64,000 bases of DNA from Protula sp. h YS-2021 (lineage: Eukaryota > Annelida > Polychaeta > Sabellida > Serpulidae), in the NCBI GenBank assembly GCA_949752745.1, contig OX457029.1, forward strand, positions 10,083,511 to 10,147,510, in the 5' to 3' direction. Shown here one piece after another: positions 24,370 to 38,100 of the stretch. The position numbers and the translations under genes were made by a program. A model generated the notes under the pieces. The model saw only the letters and a list, made by a program, of their open reading frames with translations. It was not told the DNA's origin and did not search any database. Position 1 is the first letter of the stretch. Each line of letters opens with the position of its first letter.

Positions 24370-27230
24370 TATTTCACAGGTCGGTACCTGTAGAAATTGA
24401 GAGAAATTTTTAGTTCCTCCAAAATTTCTTCCTAGGCCGTAAGTTTTACTTACTAACTCAGAAATGTATACAGGGATAGAAGAGGATTCATTCAAAAGCA
24501 TTTCTGAAACTTTCTGACATTGTTCAATTTTAAAAATTTTGCACAGGTCATGACCTGTGGAAATTGAGTGAAATTTTAAGTTCCTCCAAAATTTATTACT
24601 AGCACTCTAGAGACTCCAAGAACTCTACAAAAGGCATTCAAATGCATTTCTGAAATTTTCTGACAGTTTTCAAATTTTAAAATATTTCACAGGTCGGGAC
24701 CTGTAGAAATTGAGTGAAATTTTAAGTTCCTACAAAATTTATTCCTAGGCCGTAATTGTTACTTACTACCTCAGAAGTGTCTACAGGGATAGAAGAGGAG
24801 GCATTCAAATGCATTTCTGAAACTTTCTGACATTTTTCAAATTTAAAAATTTTTCACAGGTCATGACCTGTGGAAATTGAGTGAAATTTTAAGTTCCTCC
24901 AAAATTTATTACTAGCACTCTAGAGACTCCAAGAACTCTAGAAAAGGCATTCAAATGCATTTCTGAAATTTTCTGACAGTTTTCAAATTTTAAAATATTT
25001 CACAGGTCGGGACCTGTAGAAATTGAGTGAAATTTTAAGTTCCTACAAAATTTATTCCTAGGCCGTAATTGTTACTTACTACCTCAGAAGTCTATACAGG
25101 GATAGAAGAGGAGGCATTGAAATGCATTTCTGAAACTTTCTGACATTTTTCAAATTTAAATTTTTTTCACAGGTCATGACATGTGGAAATTGAGTGAAAT
25201 TTTAAGTTCCTCCAAAATTTATTACTAGCACTCTAGAGACTCCAAGAACTCTAGAAAAGGCATTCAAATGCATTTGTGAAATTTTCTGACAGTTCTCAAA
25301 TTTTAAAATATTTCACAGGTCGGGACCTGTAGAAATTGAGAGAAATTTTAAGTTCCTCCAAAATTTCTTCCTAGGCCGCAATTTTTACTTACTACCTCAG
25401 AAATGTATACAGGGATAGAAGAGGATTCATTCAAAAGCATTTCTGAAACTTTCTGACATTGTTCAATTTTAAAAATTTTGCACAGGTCATGACCTGTGGA
25501 AATTGAGTGAAATTTTAAGTTCCTCCTAAATTTATTACTAGCACTCTAGAGACTCCAAGAACTCTACAAAAGGCATTCAAATGCATTTCTGAAATTTTCT
25601 GACAGTTTTCAAATTTTAAAATATTTCACAGGTCGGGACCTGTAGAAATTGAGTGAAATTTTAAGTTCCTACAAAATTTATTCCTAGGCCGTAATTGTTA
25701 CTTACTACCTCAGAAGTGTCTACAGGGATAGAAGAGGATTCATTCAAAAGCATTTCTGAAACTTTCTGACATTTTTCAAATTTAAAAATTCTTCACAGGT
25801 CATGACCTGTGGAAATTGAGTGAAATTTTAAGTTCCTCCAACATTTATTACTAGCACTCTAGAGACTCCAAGAACTCTAGAAAAGGCATTCAAATGCATT
25901 TCTGAAATTTTCTAAAAGTTTTCAAATTTTAAAATATTTCACAGGTCGGGACCTGTAGAAATTGAGTGAAATTTTAAGTTCCTACAAAATTTATTCCTAG
26001 GCCGTAATTGTTACTTACTACCTCAGAAGTGTCTACAGGGATAGAAGAGGATGCATTCAAATGCATTTCTGAAACGTTCTGACATTTTTCAAATTTAAAA
26101 TTTTTCACAGGTCATGACCTGTGGAAATTGAGTGAAATTTTAAGTTCCTCCAAAATTTATTACTAGCACTCTAGAGACTCCAAGAACTCTAGAAAAGGCA
26201 TTCAAATGCATTTGTGAAATTTTCTGACAGTTTTCAAATTTTAAAATATTTCACAGGTTGGGACCTGTAGAAATTGAGAGAAATTTTAAGTTCCTCCAAA
26301 ATTTCTTCCTAGGCCGTAATTTTTACTTACTACCTCAGAAATGTATACAGGGATAGAAGAGGATTCATTCAAAAGCATTTCTGAAACTTTCTGACATTGT
26401 TCAATTTTAAAAATTTTTCACAGGTCATGACCTGTGGAAATTGAGTGAAATTTTAAGTTCCTCCAAAATTTATTACTAGCACTCTAGAGACTCCAAGAAC
26501 TCTACAAAAGGCATTCAAATGCATTTCTGAAATTTTCTGACAGTTTTCAAATTTTAAAATATTTCACAGGTCGGGACCTGTAGAAATTGAGTGAAATTTT
26601 AAGTTCCTACAAAATTTATTCCTAGGCCGTAATTGTTACTTACTACCTCAGAAGTGTCTACAGGGATAGAAGAGGATTCATTCAAAAGCATTTCTGAAAC
26701 TTTCTGACATTTTTCAAATTTAAAAATTCTTCACAGGTCATGAGCTGTGGAAATTGAGTGAAATTTTAAGTTCCTCCAACATTTATTACTAGCACTCTAG
26801 AGACTCCAAGAACTCTAGAAAAGGCATTCAAATGCATTTCTGAAATTTTCTAAAAGTTTTCAAATTTTAAAATATTTCACAGGTCGGGACCTGTAGAAAT
26901 TGAGTGAAATTTTAAGTTCCTACAAAATTTATTCCTAGGCCGTAATTGTTACTTACTACCTCAGAAGTGTCTACAGGGATAGAAGAGGATGCATTCAAAT
27001 GCATTTCTGAAACGTTCTGACATTTTTCAAATTTAAAATTTTTCACAGGTCATGACCTGTGGAAATTGAGTGAAATTTTAAGTTCCTCCAAAATTTATTA
27101 CTAGCACTCTAGAGACTCCAAGAACTCTAGAAAAGGCATTCAAATGCATTTGTGAAATTTTCTGACAGTTTTCAAATTTTAAAATATTTCACAGGTTGGG
27201 ACCTGTAGAAATTGAGAGAAATTTTAAGTT
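24370..27230 (+). repeat. Six-monomer higher-order repeat, about 939 bp
   Basis: The variant TGTTCAATTTTAAAAATTTT starts at 24521, 25460 and 26399 (939 bp apart). TCTAAAAGTT at 25911 and 26849, and GAAACGTTCT at 26071 and 27009, are 938 bp apart. The unit equals three A-B dimers. It follows the 1105-bp block and shares its monomer types. Confidence 0.87.
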
Positions 27231-28990
27231 CGTCCAAAATTTCTTCCTAGGCCGTAATTTTTACTTACTACCTCAGAAATGTATACAGGGATAGAAGAGG
27301 ATTCATTCAAAAGCATTTATGAAACTTTCTGACATTTTTCAAAGTTAAAAATTTTTCACAGGTCATGACCTGTCGAAATTGAGTGAAATTTTAAGTTCCT
27401 CCAAAATTTATTCCTAGCACGTAATTTTTACTTACTAGCACTCTGCAGGCTCCAAGAACTCCAGAAAAGGCATTCAGATGCATTTCTGAAATTTTCTGAC
27501 AGTTTTCAAATTTTAAAATATTTCACAGGTCATGACCTGTCGAAATTGAGTGAAATTTTAAGTTCCTCCAAAATTTATTCCTAGCCCGTAATTTTTACTT
27601 ACTAGCACTCTGCAGGCTCCAAGAACTCTACAAATGCATTTCTGAAATTTTCTGACAGTTTTCAAATTTTAAAATATTTCACAGGTCGGGACCTGTAGAA
27701 ATTGAGAGAAATTTTAAGTTCCTACAAAATTTCTTCCTAGGCCGTAATTTTTACTTACTACCTCAGAAATGTATACAGGGATAGAAGAGGATTCATTCAA
27801 AAGCATTTATGAAACTTTCTGACATTTTTCAAAGTTAAAAATTTTTCACAGGTCATGACCTGTCGAAATTGAGTGAAATTTTAAGTTCCTACAAAATTTA
27901 TTCCTAGGCCGTAATATTTACTTACTACCTCAGAAGTGTCTACAGGGATAGAAGAGGATTCATTCAAAAGCATTTCTGAAAGTTTCTGACATTTTTCAAA
28001 TTTAAAAATTCTTCACAGGTCATGACCTGTGGAAATTGAGTGAAATTTTAAGTTCCTCCAACATTTATTACTAGCACTCTAGAGACTCCAAGAACTCTAG
28101 AAAAGGCATTCAAATGCATTTCTGAAATTTTCTGACAGTTTTCAAATTTTAAAATATTTCACAGGTCGGGACCTGTAGAAATTGAGTGAAATTTTAAGTT
28201 CCTACAAAATTTATTCCTAGGCCGTAATTGTTACTTGCTACCTCAGAAGTGTCTACAGGGATAGAAGAGGAGGCATTCAAATGCATTTCTGAAACGTTCT
28301 GACATTTTTCAAATTTAAAATTTTTCACAGGTCATGACCTGTGGAAATTGAGTGAAATTTTAAGTTCCTCCAAAATTTATTACTAGCACTCTAGAGACTC
28401 CAAGAACTCTAGAAAAGGCATTCAAATGCATTTGTGAAATTTTCTGACCGTTTTCAAATTTTAAAATATTTCACAGGTTGGGACCTGTAGAAATTGAGAG
28501 AAATTTTAAGTTCGTCCAAAATTTCTTCCTAGGCCGTAATTTTTACTTACTACCTCAGAAATGTATACAGGGATAGAAGAGGATTCATTCAAAAGCATTT
28601 ATGAAACTTTCTGACATTTTTCAAAGTTAAAAATTTTTCACAGGTCATGACCTGTCGAAATTGAGTGAAATTTTAAGTTCCTCCAAAATTTATTCCTAGC
28701 ACGTAATTTTTACTTACTAGCACTCTGCAGGCTCCAAGAACTCCAGAAAAGGCATTCAGATGCATTTCTGAAATTTTCTGACAGTTTTCAAATTTTAAAA
28801 TATTTCACAGGTCATGACCTGTCGAAATTGAGTGAAATTTTAAGTTCCTCCAAAATTTATTCCTAGCCCGTAATTTTTACTTACTAGCACTCTGCAGGCT
28901 CCAAGAACTCTACAAATGCATTTCTGAAATTTTCTGACAGTTTTCAAATTTTAAAATATTTCACAGGTCGGGACCTGTAGAAATTGAGAG
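27009..28990 (+). repeat. 1282-bp block duplication
   Basis: Private variants repeat at a fixed distance of 1282 bp: GAAACGTTCT at 27009 and 28291, CGTCCAAAAT at 27231 and 28513, and CCAGAAAAGGCATTCAGATG at 27461 and 28743. Each copy ends in a shortened monomer where GAACTCTACAAATGC lacks the AAGGCATTC segment. Confidence 0.87.
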
Positions 28991-29039
28991 AAATTTTAAG
29001 TTCCTACAAAATTTATTCCTAGGCCGTAATTTTTACTTA

Positions 29040-30700
29040 CTAGCACTCTACAGACTCCAAGAACTCTACAAAAGGCATTCAAATGAATTTCTGAAATTTT
29101 CTGACAGTTTTCAAATTTTACTACCTCAGAAATGAATACAGGGATAGTACAGGAGGCATTCAAATGCATTTCTGAAACGTTCTGTCATTTTTCAAATTTA
29201 AAAATTTTTTCACGGCTCATGACCTGTGGAAATTGAGTGAAATTTTAAGATCCTCCAAAATTTATTACTAGCACTCTAGAGACTCCAAGAACTCTAGAAA
29301 AGGCATTCAAATGCATTTCTGAAATTTTCTGACACTTTTCAAATTTTAAAATATTTCACAGGTCATACCTGTCGAAATTGAGTGAAATTTTAAGTTCCTC
29401 CAAAATTTATTCCTAGCCCGTAATTTTTACTTACTAGCACTCTAGAGACTCCATGAACTCTACAAAAGGCATTCAAATGAATTTCTGAAATTTTCTGACA
29501 GTTTTCAAATTTTAAAATATTTCACAGGTCGGGACCTGTAGAAATTGAGTGAAATTTTAAGTTCCTCCAAAATTTATTCCTAGCCCGTAATTTTTACTTA
29601 CTAGCACTCTACAGACTCCAAGAACTCTACAAAAGGCATTCAAATGAATTTCTGAAATTTTCTGACAGTTTTCAAATTTTAAAATATTTCACAGGTCGGG
29701 ACCTGTAGAAATTGAGTGAAATTTTAAGTTCCTCCAAAATTTATTCCTAGGCCGTAATTTTTAATTACTACCACAGAAATGAAAATAGGGATAGTACAGG
29801 AGGCATTCAAATGCATTTCTGAAACTTTCTGTCATTTTTCATATCTAAAATTTTTTCACAGGTCATGACCTGTGGAAATTGAGTGAAATTTGAAGTTCCT
29901 GCAAAATTTATTACTAGCACTCTAGAGACTCCAAGAACTCTAGAAAAGGCATTCAAATGCATTTCTGAAATTTTCTGACAGTTTTCAAATTTTAAAATAT
30001 TTCACAGGTCGGGACCTGTAGAAATTGAGAGAAATTTTAAGTTCCTACAAAATTTATTCCTAGGCCGTAATTTTTACTTACTAGCACTCTACAGACTCCA
30101 AGAACTCTATAAAAGGCATTCAAATGAATTTTTGAAATTTTCTGACAGTTTTCAAATTTTAAAATATTTCACAGGTCGGGACCTGTAGAAATTGAGTGAA
30201 ATTTTAAGTTCCTCCAAAATTTATTCCTAGGCCGTAATTTTTAATTACTACCACAGAAATGAAAATAGGGATAGTACAGGAGGCATTCAAATGCATTTCT
30301 GAAACTTTCTGTCATTTTTCAAATCTAAAAATTTTTCACAGTGGAAATCGAGTGAAATTTTAAGTTCCTACAAAATTTATTACTAGCACTCTAGAAACTC
30401 CAAGAACTCTAGAAAAGGCATTCAAATGCATTTCTGAAATTTTCTGACAGTTTTCAAATTTTAAAATATTTCACAGGTCGGGACCTGTAGAAATTGAGAG
30501 AAATTTTAAGTTCCTACAAAATTTATTCCTAGGCCGTAATTTTTACTTACTAGAACTCTACAGACTCCAAGAACTCTACAAAAGGCATTCAAATGAATTT
30601 CTGAAATTTTCTGACAGTTTTCAAATTTTACTACCTCAGAAATGAATACAGGGATAGTACAGGAGGCATTCAAATGCATTTCTGAAACTTTCTGTCATTT
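29040..30700 (+). repeat. Shared deletion monomer, 1510-bp spacing
   Basis: A monomer in which TTTTCAAATTTTA is joined directly to CTACCTCAGAAATG, deleting the palindrome and the TTGAGTG core, occurs at about 29111 and again at about 30621. The identical breakpoint shows the two copies descend from one event by block duplication. Variants with CTACCACAGAAATGAAAATA lie between, at about 29770 and 30250. Confidence 0.82.
30335..30348 (+). repeat. Palindrome-centre deletion in a type B monomer
   Basis: The expected CACAGGTCATGACCTGTGG is reduced to CACAGTGG, an 11-bp loss of one complete side and the centre of the palindrome. The flanking monomer is otherwise normal. The equivalent reduction is found in the inverted array near 58797, 60616 and 62896. 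Confidence 0.8.
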
Positions 30701-32310
30701 TTCAAATTTAAAAATTTTTCATGGCTCATGACCTCTGGAAATTGAGTGAAATTTTAAGATCCTCCAAAATTTATTACTAGCACTCTAGAGACTCCAAGAA
30801 CTCTAGAAAAGGCATTCAAATGCATTTCTGAAATTTTCTGACAGTTTTCAAATTTTAAAATATTTCACAGGTCATGACCTGTCGAACTTGAGTGAAATTT
30901 TAAGTTCCTCCAAAATTTATTCCTAGCCCGTAATTTTTACTTACTAGCACTCTACAGACTCCAAGAACTCTACAAAAGGCATTCAAATGAATTTCTGAAA
31001 TTTTCTGACAGTTTTCAAATTTTAAAATATTTCACAGGTCGGGACCTGTAGAAATTGAGTGAAATTTTAAGTTCCTCCAAAATTTATTCCTAGGCCGTAA
31101 TTTTTAATTACTACCACAGAAATGAAAATAGGGATAGTACAGGAGGCATTCAAATGCATTTCTGAAACTTTCTGTCATTTTTCATATCTAAAATTTTTTC
31201 ACAGGTCATGACCTGTGGAAATTGAGTGAAATTTTAAGTTCCTCCAAAATTTATTACTAGCACTCTAGAGACTCCAAGAACTCTAGAAAAGGCATTCAAA
31301 TGCTTTTCTGAAATTTTCTGACAGTTTTCAAATATTAAAATATTTCACAGGTCGGGACCTGTAGAAAATGAGAGAAATTTTAAGTTCCTCCAAAATTTAT
31401 TCCTAGGCCGTAATTTTTACTTACTAGCACTTTCAGACTCCAAGAACTCTACAAAAGGCATTCAAATGAATTTCTGAAATTTTCTGACAGTTTTCAAATT
31501 TTAAAATATTTCACAGGTCATGACCTGTGGAAATTGAGTGAAATTTTAAGTTCCTCCAAAATTTATTACTAGCACTCTAGAGACTCCAAGAACTCTAGAA
31601 AAGGCATTCAAATGCATTTCTGAAATTTTCTGACAGTTTTCAAATTTTAAAATATTTCACAGGTCCGAACCTGTAGAAATTGAGTGAAATTTTAAGTTCC
31701 TCCAAAATTTATTCCTAGGCCGTAATTTTTAATTACTACCTCAGAATGAATACAGGGATAGTACAGGAGGCATTCAAATGCATTTCTGAAACTTTCTGTC
31801 ATTTTTCAAATTTAAAAATTTTTCACAGGTCATGACCTGTGGAAATTGAGTGAAATTTTAAGTTCCTCCAAAATTTATTACTAGCACTCTAGAGACTCCA
31901 AGAACTCTAGAAAAGGCATTCAAATGCATTTCTGAAATTTTCTGACAGTTTTCAAATTTTAAAATATTTCACAGGTCATGACCTGTCGAAATTGAGTGAA
32001 ATTTTAAGTTCCTCCAAAATTTATTCCTAGCCCGTAATTTTTACTTACTAGCACTCTACAGACTCCAAGAACTCTACAAAAGGCATTCAAATGAATTTCT
32101 GAAATTTTCTGACAGTTTTCAAATTTTAAAATATTTCACAGGTCGGGACCTGTAGAAATTGAGTGAAATTTTAAGTTCCTCCAAAATTTATTCCTAGGCC
32201 GTAATTTTTAATTACTACCACAGAAATGAAAATAGGGATAGTACAGGAGGCATTCAAATGCATTTCTGAAACTTTCTGTCATTTTTCAAATTTAAAAAAT
32301 TTTTCACAGG

Positions 32311-32372
32311 TCATGTGAAAAATTGAGTGAAAATTGAGTGAAATTGAAATTGAGTGAAATTGAGTGGAATTT
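32311..32372 (+). repeat. Micro-expansion of the TTGAGTGAAA motif
   Basis: After TTTTTCACAGGTCATG the normal GACCTG is missing and the TTGAGTGAAA word is iterated with variations (AATTGAGTGAAAATTGAG, GTGAAATTGAAATTGAG, TGAAATTGAGTGGAA) before TTTTAAGTTCC resumes. Half of the palindrome is lost. Short-unit slippage beside the palindrome is the simplest reading. Confidence 0.82.
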
Positions 32373-32579
32373 TAAGTTCCTCCAAAATTTATTACTAGCA
32401 CTCTAGAGACTCCAAGAACTCTAGAAAAGGCATTCAAATGCATTTCTGAAATTTTCTGACAGTTTTCAAATTTTAAAATATTTCACAGGTCCGAACCTGT
32501 AGAAATTGAGTGAAATTTTAAGTTCCTCCAAAATTTATTCCTAGGCCGTAATTTTTAATAACTACCTCAGAATGAATAC

Positions 32580-34240
32580 AGGGATAGTACAGGAGCCATT
32601 CAAATGCATTTCTGAAACTTTCTTTCATTTTTCAAATTTAAAAATTTTTCACAGGTCATGACCTGTGGAAATTGAGTGAAATTTTAAGTTCCTCCAAAAT
32701 TTATTACTAGCACTCTAGAGACTCCAAGAACTCTAGAAAAGGCATTCAAATGCATTTCTGAAATTTTCTGACAGTTTTCAAATTTTAAAATATTTCACAG
32801 GTCGGGACCTGTAGAAATTGAGAGAAATTTTTAGTTCCGCCAAAATTTCTTCCTAGGATGTAACTTTTACTTACTACCTCAGAAATGTATACAGGGATAG
32901 AAGAGCATTCATTCAAAAGCATTTCTGAAACTTTCTGACATTTTTCAAATTTAAAAATTTTTCACAGGTCATGACCTGTGGAAATTGAGTGAAATTTTAA
33001 GTTCCTCCAAAATTTATTACTAGCACTCTAGAGACTCCAAGAACTCTAGAAAAGGCATTCAAATGCATTTCTGAAATTTTCTGACAGTTTTCAAATTTTA
33101 AAATATTTCACAGGTCGGGACCTGTAGAAATTCAGTGAAATTTTAATTTCCTCCAAAATTTATTCCTAGGCCGTAATTTTTACTTACTACCTCAGAAGTG
33201 TATACAGGGATACAAGAGGAGGCATTCAAATGCATTTCTGAAACTTTCTGACAGTTTTCAAATTTTAAAATATTTCACAGGTCGGGACCTGTAGAAATTG
33301 AGAGAAATTTTAAGTTCCTACAAAATTTATTCCTAGGCCCTAACTTTTACTTACTAGCACTCTACAGACTCCAAGAACTCTACAAAAGGCATTCAAATGA
33401 ACTTCTTAAATTTTCTGACAGTTTTCAAATTTTAAAATATTTCACAGGTCGGGACCTGTAGAAATTGAGTGAAATTTTAAGTTCCTCCAAAATTTATTCC
33501 TAGGCCGTAATTTTTAATTACTACCTCAGAAATGAAAACAGGGATAGTGCAGGAGGCATTCAAATGCATTTCTGAAACTATCTGTCATTTTTCAAATTTA
33601 AAAAATTTTTCACAGGTCATGACCTGTGGAAATTGAGTGAAATTTTAAGTTCCTCCAAAATTTATTACTAGCACTCTAGAGACTCCAAGAACTCTAGAAA
33701 AGGCATTCAAATGCATTTCTGAAATTTTCTGACAGTTTTCAAATTTTAAAATATTTCACAGGTCCGAACCTGTAGAAATTGAGTGAAATTTTAAGTTCCT
33801 CCAAAATTTATTCCTAGGCCGTAATTTTTAATTACTACCTCAGAATGAATACAGGGATAGTACAGGAGGCATTCAAATGCATTTCTGAAACTTTCTGTCA
33901 TTTTTCAAATTTAAAAATTTTTCACAGGTCATGACCTGTGGAAATTGAGTGAAATTTTAAGTTCCTCCAAAATTTAATACTAGCACTCTAGAGACTCCAA
34001 GAACTCTAGAAAAGGCATTCAAATGCATTTCTGAAATTTTCTGACAGTTTTCAAATTTTAAAATATTTCACAGGTCGGGACCTGTAGAAATTGAGAGAAA
34101 TTTTTAGTTCCGCCAAAATTTCTTCCTAGGATGTAACTTTTACTTACTACCTCAGAAATGTATACAGGGATAGAAGAGGATTCATTCAAAAGCATTTCTG
34201 AAACTTTCTGACATTTTTCAAATTTTAAAATATTTCACAG
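32580..34240 (+). repeat. 1273-bp block duplication
   Basis: The unusual phrase TTCCGCCAAAATTTCTTCC followed by TAGGATGTAAC occurs at 32835 and 34108, 1273 bp apart, with similar monomers around both. The second copy lacks the following type B monomer and continues into type C. Confidence 0.8.
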
Positions 34241-35199
34241 GTCATGACCTGTCGAAATTGAGTGAAATTTTAAGTTCCTCCAAAATTTATTCCTAGCCCG
34301 TAATTTTTACTTACTAGCACTCTAGAGACTCCAAGAACTCTACAAAAGGCATTCAAATGAATTTCTGAAATTTTCTGACAGTTTTCAAATTTTAAAATAT
34401 TTCACAGGTCGGGACCTCTAGAAATTGAGTGAAATTTTAAGTTCCTCCAAAATTTATTCCTAGGCCGTAATTTTTACTTACTACCTCAGAAATGAATACA
34501 GGGATAGTACAGGAGGCATTCAAATGCATTTCTGAAACTTTCTGTCATTTTTCAAATTTAAAAATTCTTCACAGCTCATGACCTGTGGAAATTGAGTGAA
34601 ATGTTAAGTTCCTCCAAAATTTATTACTAGCACTCTAGAGACTCCAAAAACTCTAGAAGAGGCATTCAAATGCATTTCTGAAATTTTCTGAAAGTTTTCA
34701 AATTTTAAAATATTTCACAGGTCGGGACCTGTAGAAATTGAGAGAAATTTTAAGTTCCTACAAAATTTATTCCTAGGCCGTAATTTTTACTTACTAGCAC
34801 TCTACAGACTCCAAGAACTCTACAAAAGGCATTCAAATGAATTTATGAAATTTTCTGACAGTTTTCAAATTTTAAAATATTTCACAGGTCGGGACCTGTA
34901 GAAATTGAGTGAAATTTTAAGTTCCTCCAAAATTAATTCCTAGGCCGTAATTTTTAATTACTTCCTCAGAAATGAAAACAGGGATAGTACCGGAGGCATT
35001 CAAATGCATTTCTGAAACTTTCTGTCATTTTTCAAATTTGAAAATTTTTCACGGGTCATGACCTGTGGAAATTGAGTGAAATTTTTAGATCCTCCAAAAT
35101 TAATTACTAGCACTCTGGAGCCTCCAAGAACTCTATAAAAGGCATTCAAATGCATTTCTTAAATTTTCTGACAGTTTTCAAATTCTAAAATATTTCACA

Positions 35200-38100
35200 G
35201 GTCATTACCTGTCGAAATTGAGTGAAATTTTAAGTTCCTCAAAAATTTATTCCTAGCCCGTAATTTTTACTTACTAGCACTCTAGAGACTCCAAGAACTC
35301 TAGAAAAGGCATTCAAATGCATTTCTGAAATTTTCTGACAGTTTTCAAATTTTAAAATATTTCACAGGTCGGACCTGTAGAAATTGAGTGAAATTTTAAT
35401 TTCTTCCAAAATTTCTTGCTAGGCCGTAACTTTTACTTACTACCTCAGAAATGTATACAGAGATAGAAGAGGATTCATTCAAAAGCATTTCTGAAACTTT
35501 CTGACATTTTTCAAATTTAAAAATTTTTCACAGGTCATGACCTGTGGAAATTGAGTGAAATTTTAAGTTCCTCTAAAATTTATTACTAGCACTCTGGAGA
35601 CTCCAAGAACTCTAGAAAAGGCATTCAAATGCATTTCTGAAATTTTCTGACAGTTTTCAAATTTTAAAATATTTCACAGGTCGGGACCTGTAGAAATTGA
35701 GTGAAATTTTAATTTCCTCCAAAATTTATTCCTAGGCCGTAATTTTTACTTACTACCTCAGTAGTGTATACAGGGATAGAAGAGGAGGCATTCAAATGCA
35801 TTTCTGAAACTTTCTGACATTTTTCAAATTTAAAATTTTTTCACAGATCATGACCTGTGGAAATTGAGTGAAATTTTAAGTTCCTCCAAAATTTATTACT
35901 AGCACTCTAGAGACTCCAAGAACTCTAGAAAAGGCATCCAAATGCATTTCTGAAATTTTCTGACAGTTTTCAAATTTTAAAATATTTCACAGGTCGGGAC
36001 CTGTAGAAATTGAGTGAAATTTTAAGTTCCTCTAAAATTATTTTTAGGCCGTAATTTTTACTTACTAGCACTCTAGAGACTCCAAGAACTCTACAAAAGG
36101 CATCCAAATGCATTTCTGAAACTTTCTGTCATTTTTCAAACTTAACAATTTTTCACAGGTCATGACCTTTCGAAATTGAGTGAAATTTTAAGTTCCTCAA
36201 AAATTTATTCCTAACCCGTAATTTTTACTTACTGGCACTCTAGAGACTCCAAGAACTCTAGAAAAGGCATTCAAATGCATTTCTAAAATTTTCTGACAGT
36301 TTTCAAATGTTAAAATATTTCACAGGTCATTACCTGTCGAAATTGAGTGAAATTTTAAGTTCCTCCAAAATTTATTCCTAGCCCGTAATTTTTACTTACT
36401 AGCACTCTGCAGACTCCAAGAACTCTACAAAAGGCATTCAAATGAATTTCTGAAATTTTTTGACAGTTTTCAAATTTTAAAATATTTCACAGGTCGGGAC
36501 CTGTAGAAATTGAGTGAAATTTTAAGTTCCTCCAAAATTTATTCCTACGCCGTAATTTTTAATTACTACCTCAAAATGAATGCAGGGATAGTACAGGAGG
36601 CATTCAAATGCATTTCTGAAACTTTCTGATAATTTTCAAATTAAAAAAATTTTCAGAGCTCATGACCGGTCAAAATTGAATGAAAGCTTAAGTTCTTGTA
36701 AAATTTATTCCTAGCCCGTAATTTTTACTTACTAGCATTCTGGAGACACCAAAAACTCTACAAAAGGCATTCAAATGAATTTCTGAAATTCTCTGACAGT
36801 TTTCAAATTTTAAAATATTTCACAGGTCGGGACCTGTAGAAATTGAGTGAAATTTTAATTTCCTCCAAAATTTATTACTAGGCCGTAATTTTTACTTACC
36901 ACCTCAGAAATGAATACAGGGATAGTAGAGGAGGTATTCAAATACATTTCTGAAACTTTCTGTCATTTTTCAAATTTAAAAATTTTTCACATGTCATGAC
37001 CTGTGGAAATGGAGTGAAATTTTAAGTTCCTCAAAAATTTATTACTAGCACTCTAGAGACTCCAAGAACTCTACAAAAGGCATTCAAATGCATTTCTGAA
37101 ACATTCTGTCATTTTTCAAATTTAAAAATTTTTCACAGGTCATGACCTTTCGAAATTGAGTGAAATTTTAAGTTCCTCCAAAATTTATTACTAGCACTCT
37201 AGAGACTCCAAGAACTCTAGAAAAGGCATTCAAATGCATTTCTTAAATTTTCTGACAGTTTTCAAATTCTAAAATATTTCACAGGTCATGACCTGTCGAA
37301 ATTGAGTGAAATTTTAAGTTACTCCAAAATTTATTCCTAGCCCGTAATTTTTACTTACTAGCACTCTAGAGACTCCAAGAACTCTAGAAAAGGCATTCAA
37401 ATGCATTTCTGAAATTTTCTGACAGTTTTCAAATTTTAAAATATTTCACAGGTCGGACCTGTAGAAATTGAGTGAAATTTTAATTTCCTCCAAAATTTCT
37501 TGCTAGGCCGTAATTTTTACTTACTACCTCAGAAATGTATACAGAGATAGAAGAGGATTCATTCAAAAGCATTTCTGAAACTTTCTGACATTTTTCAAAT
37601 TTAAAAATTTTTCACAGGTCATGACCTGTGGAAATTGAGTGAAATTTTAAGTTCCTCCAAAATTTATTACTAGCACTCTGGAGACTCCAAGAACTCTAGA
37701 AAAGGCATTTAAATGCATTTCTGAAATTTTCTGACAGTTTTCAAATTTTAAAATATTTCACAGGTCGGGACCTGTAGAAATTGAGTGAAATTTTAAGTTC
37801 CTCCAAAATTTATTCCTAGGCCGTAATTTTTACTTACTACCTCAGTAGTGTATACAGGGATAGAAGAGGAGGCATTCAAATGCATTTCTGAAACTTTCTG
37901 ACATTTTTCAAATTTAAAATTTTTTCACAGATCATGACCTGTGGAAATTGAGTGAAATTTTAAGTTCCTCCAAAATTTATTACTAGCACTCTAGAGACTC
38001 CAAGAACTCTAGAAAAGGCATTCAAATGAATTTCTGAAATTTTCTGACAGTTTTCAAATTTTAAAATATTTCACAGGTCGGGACCTGTAGAAATTGAGTG

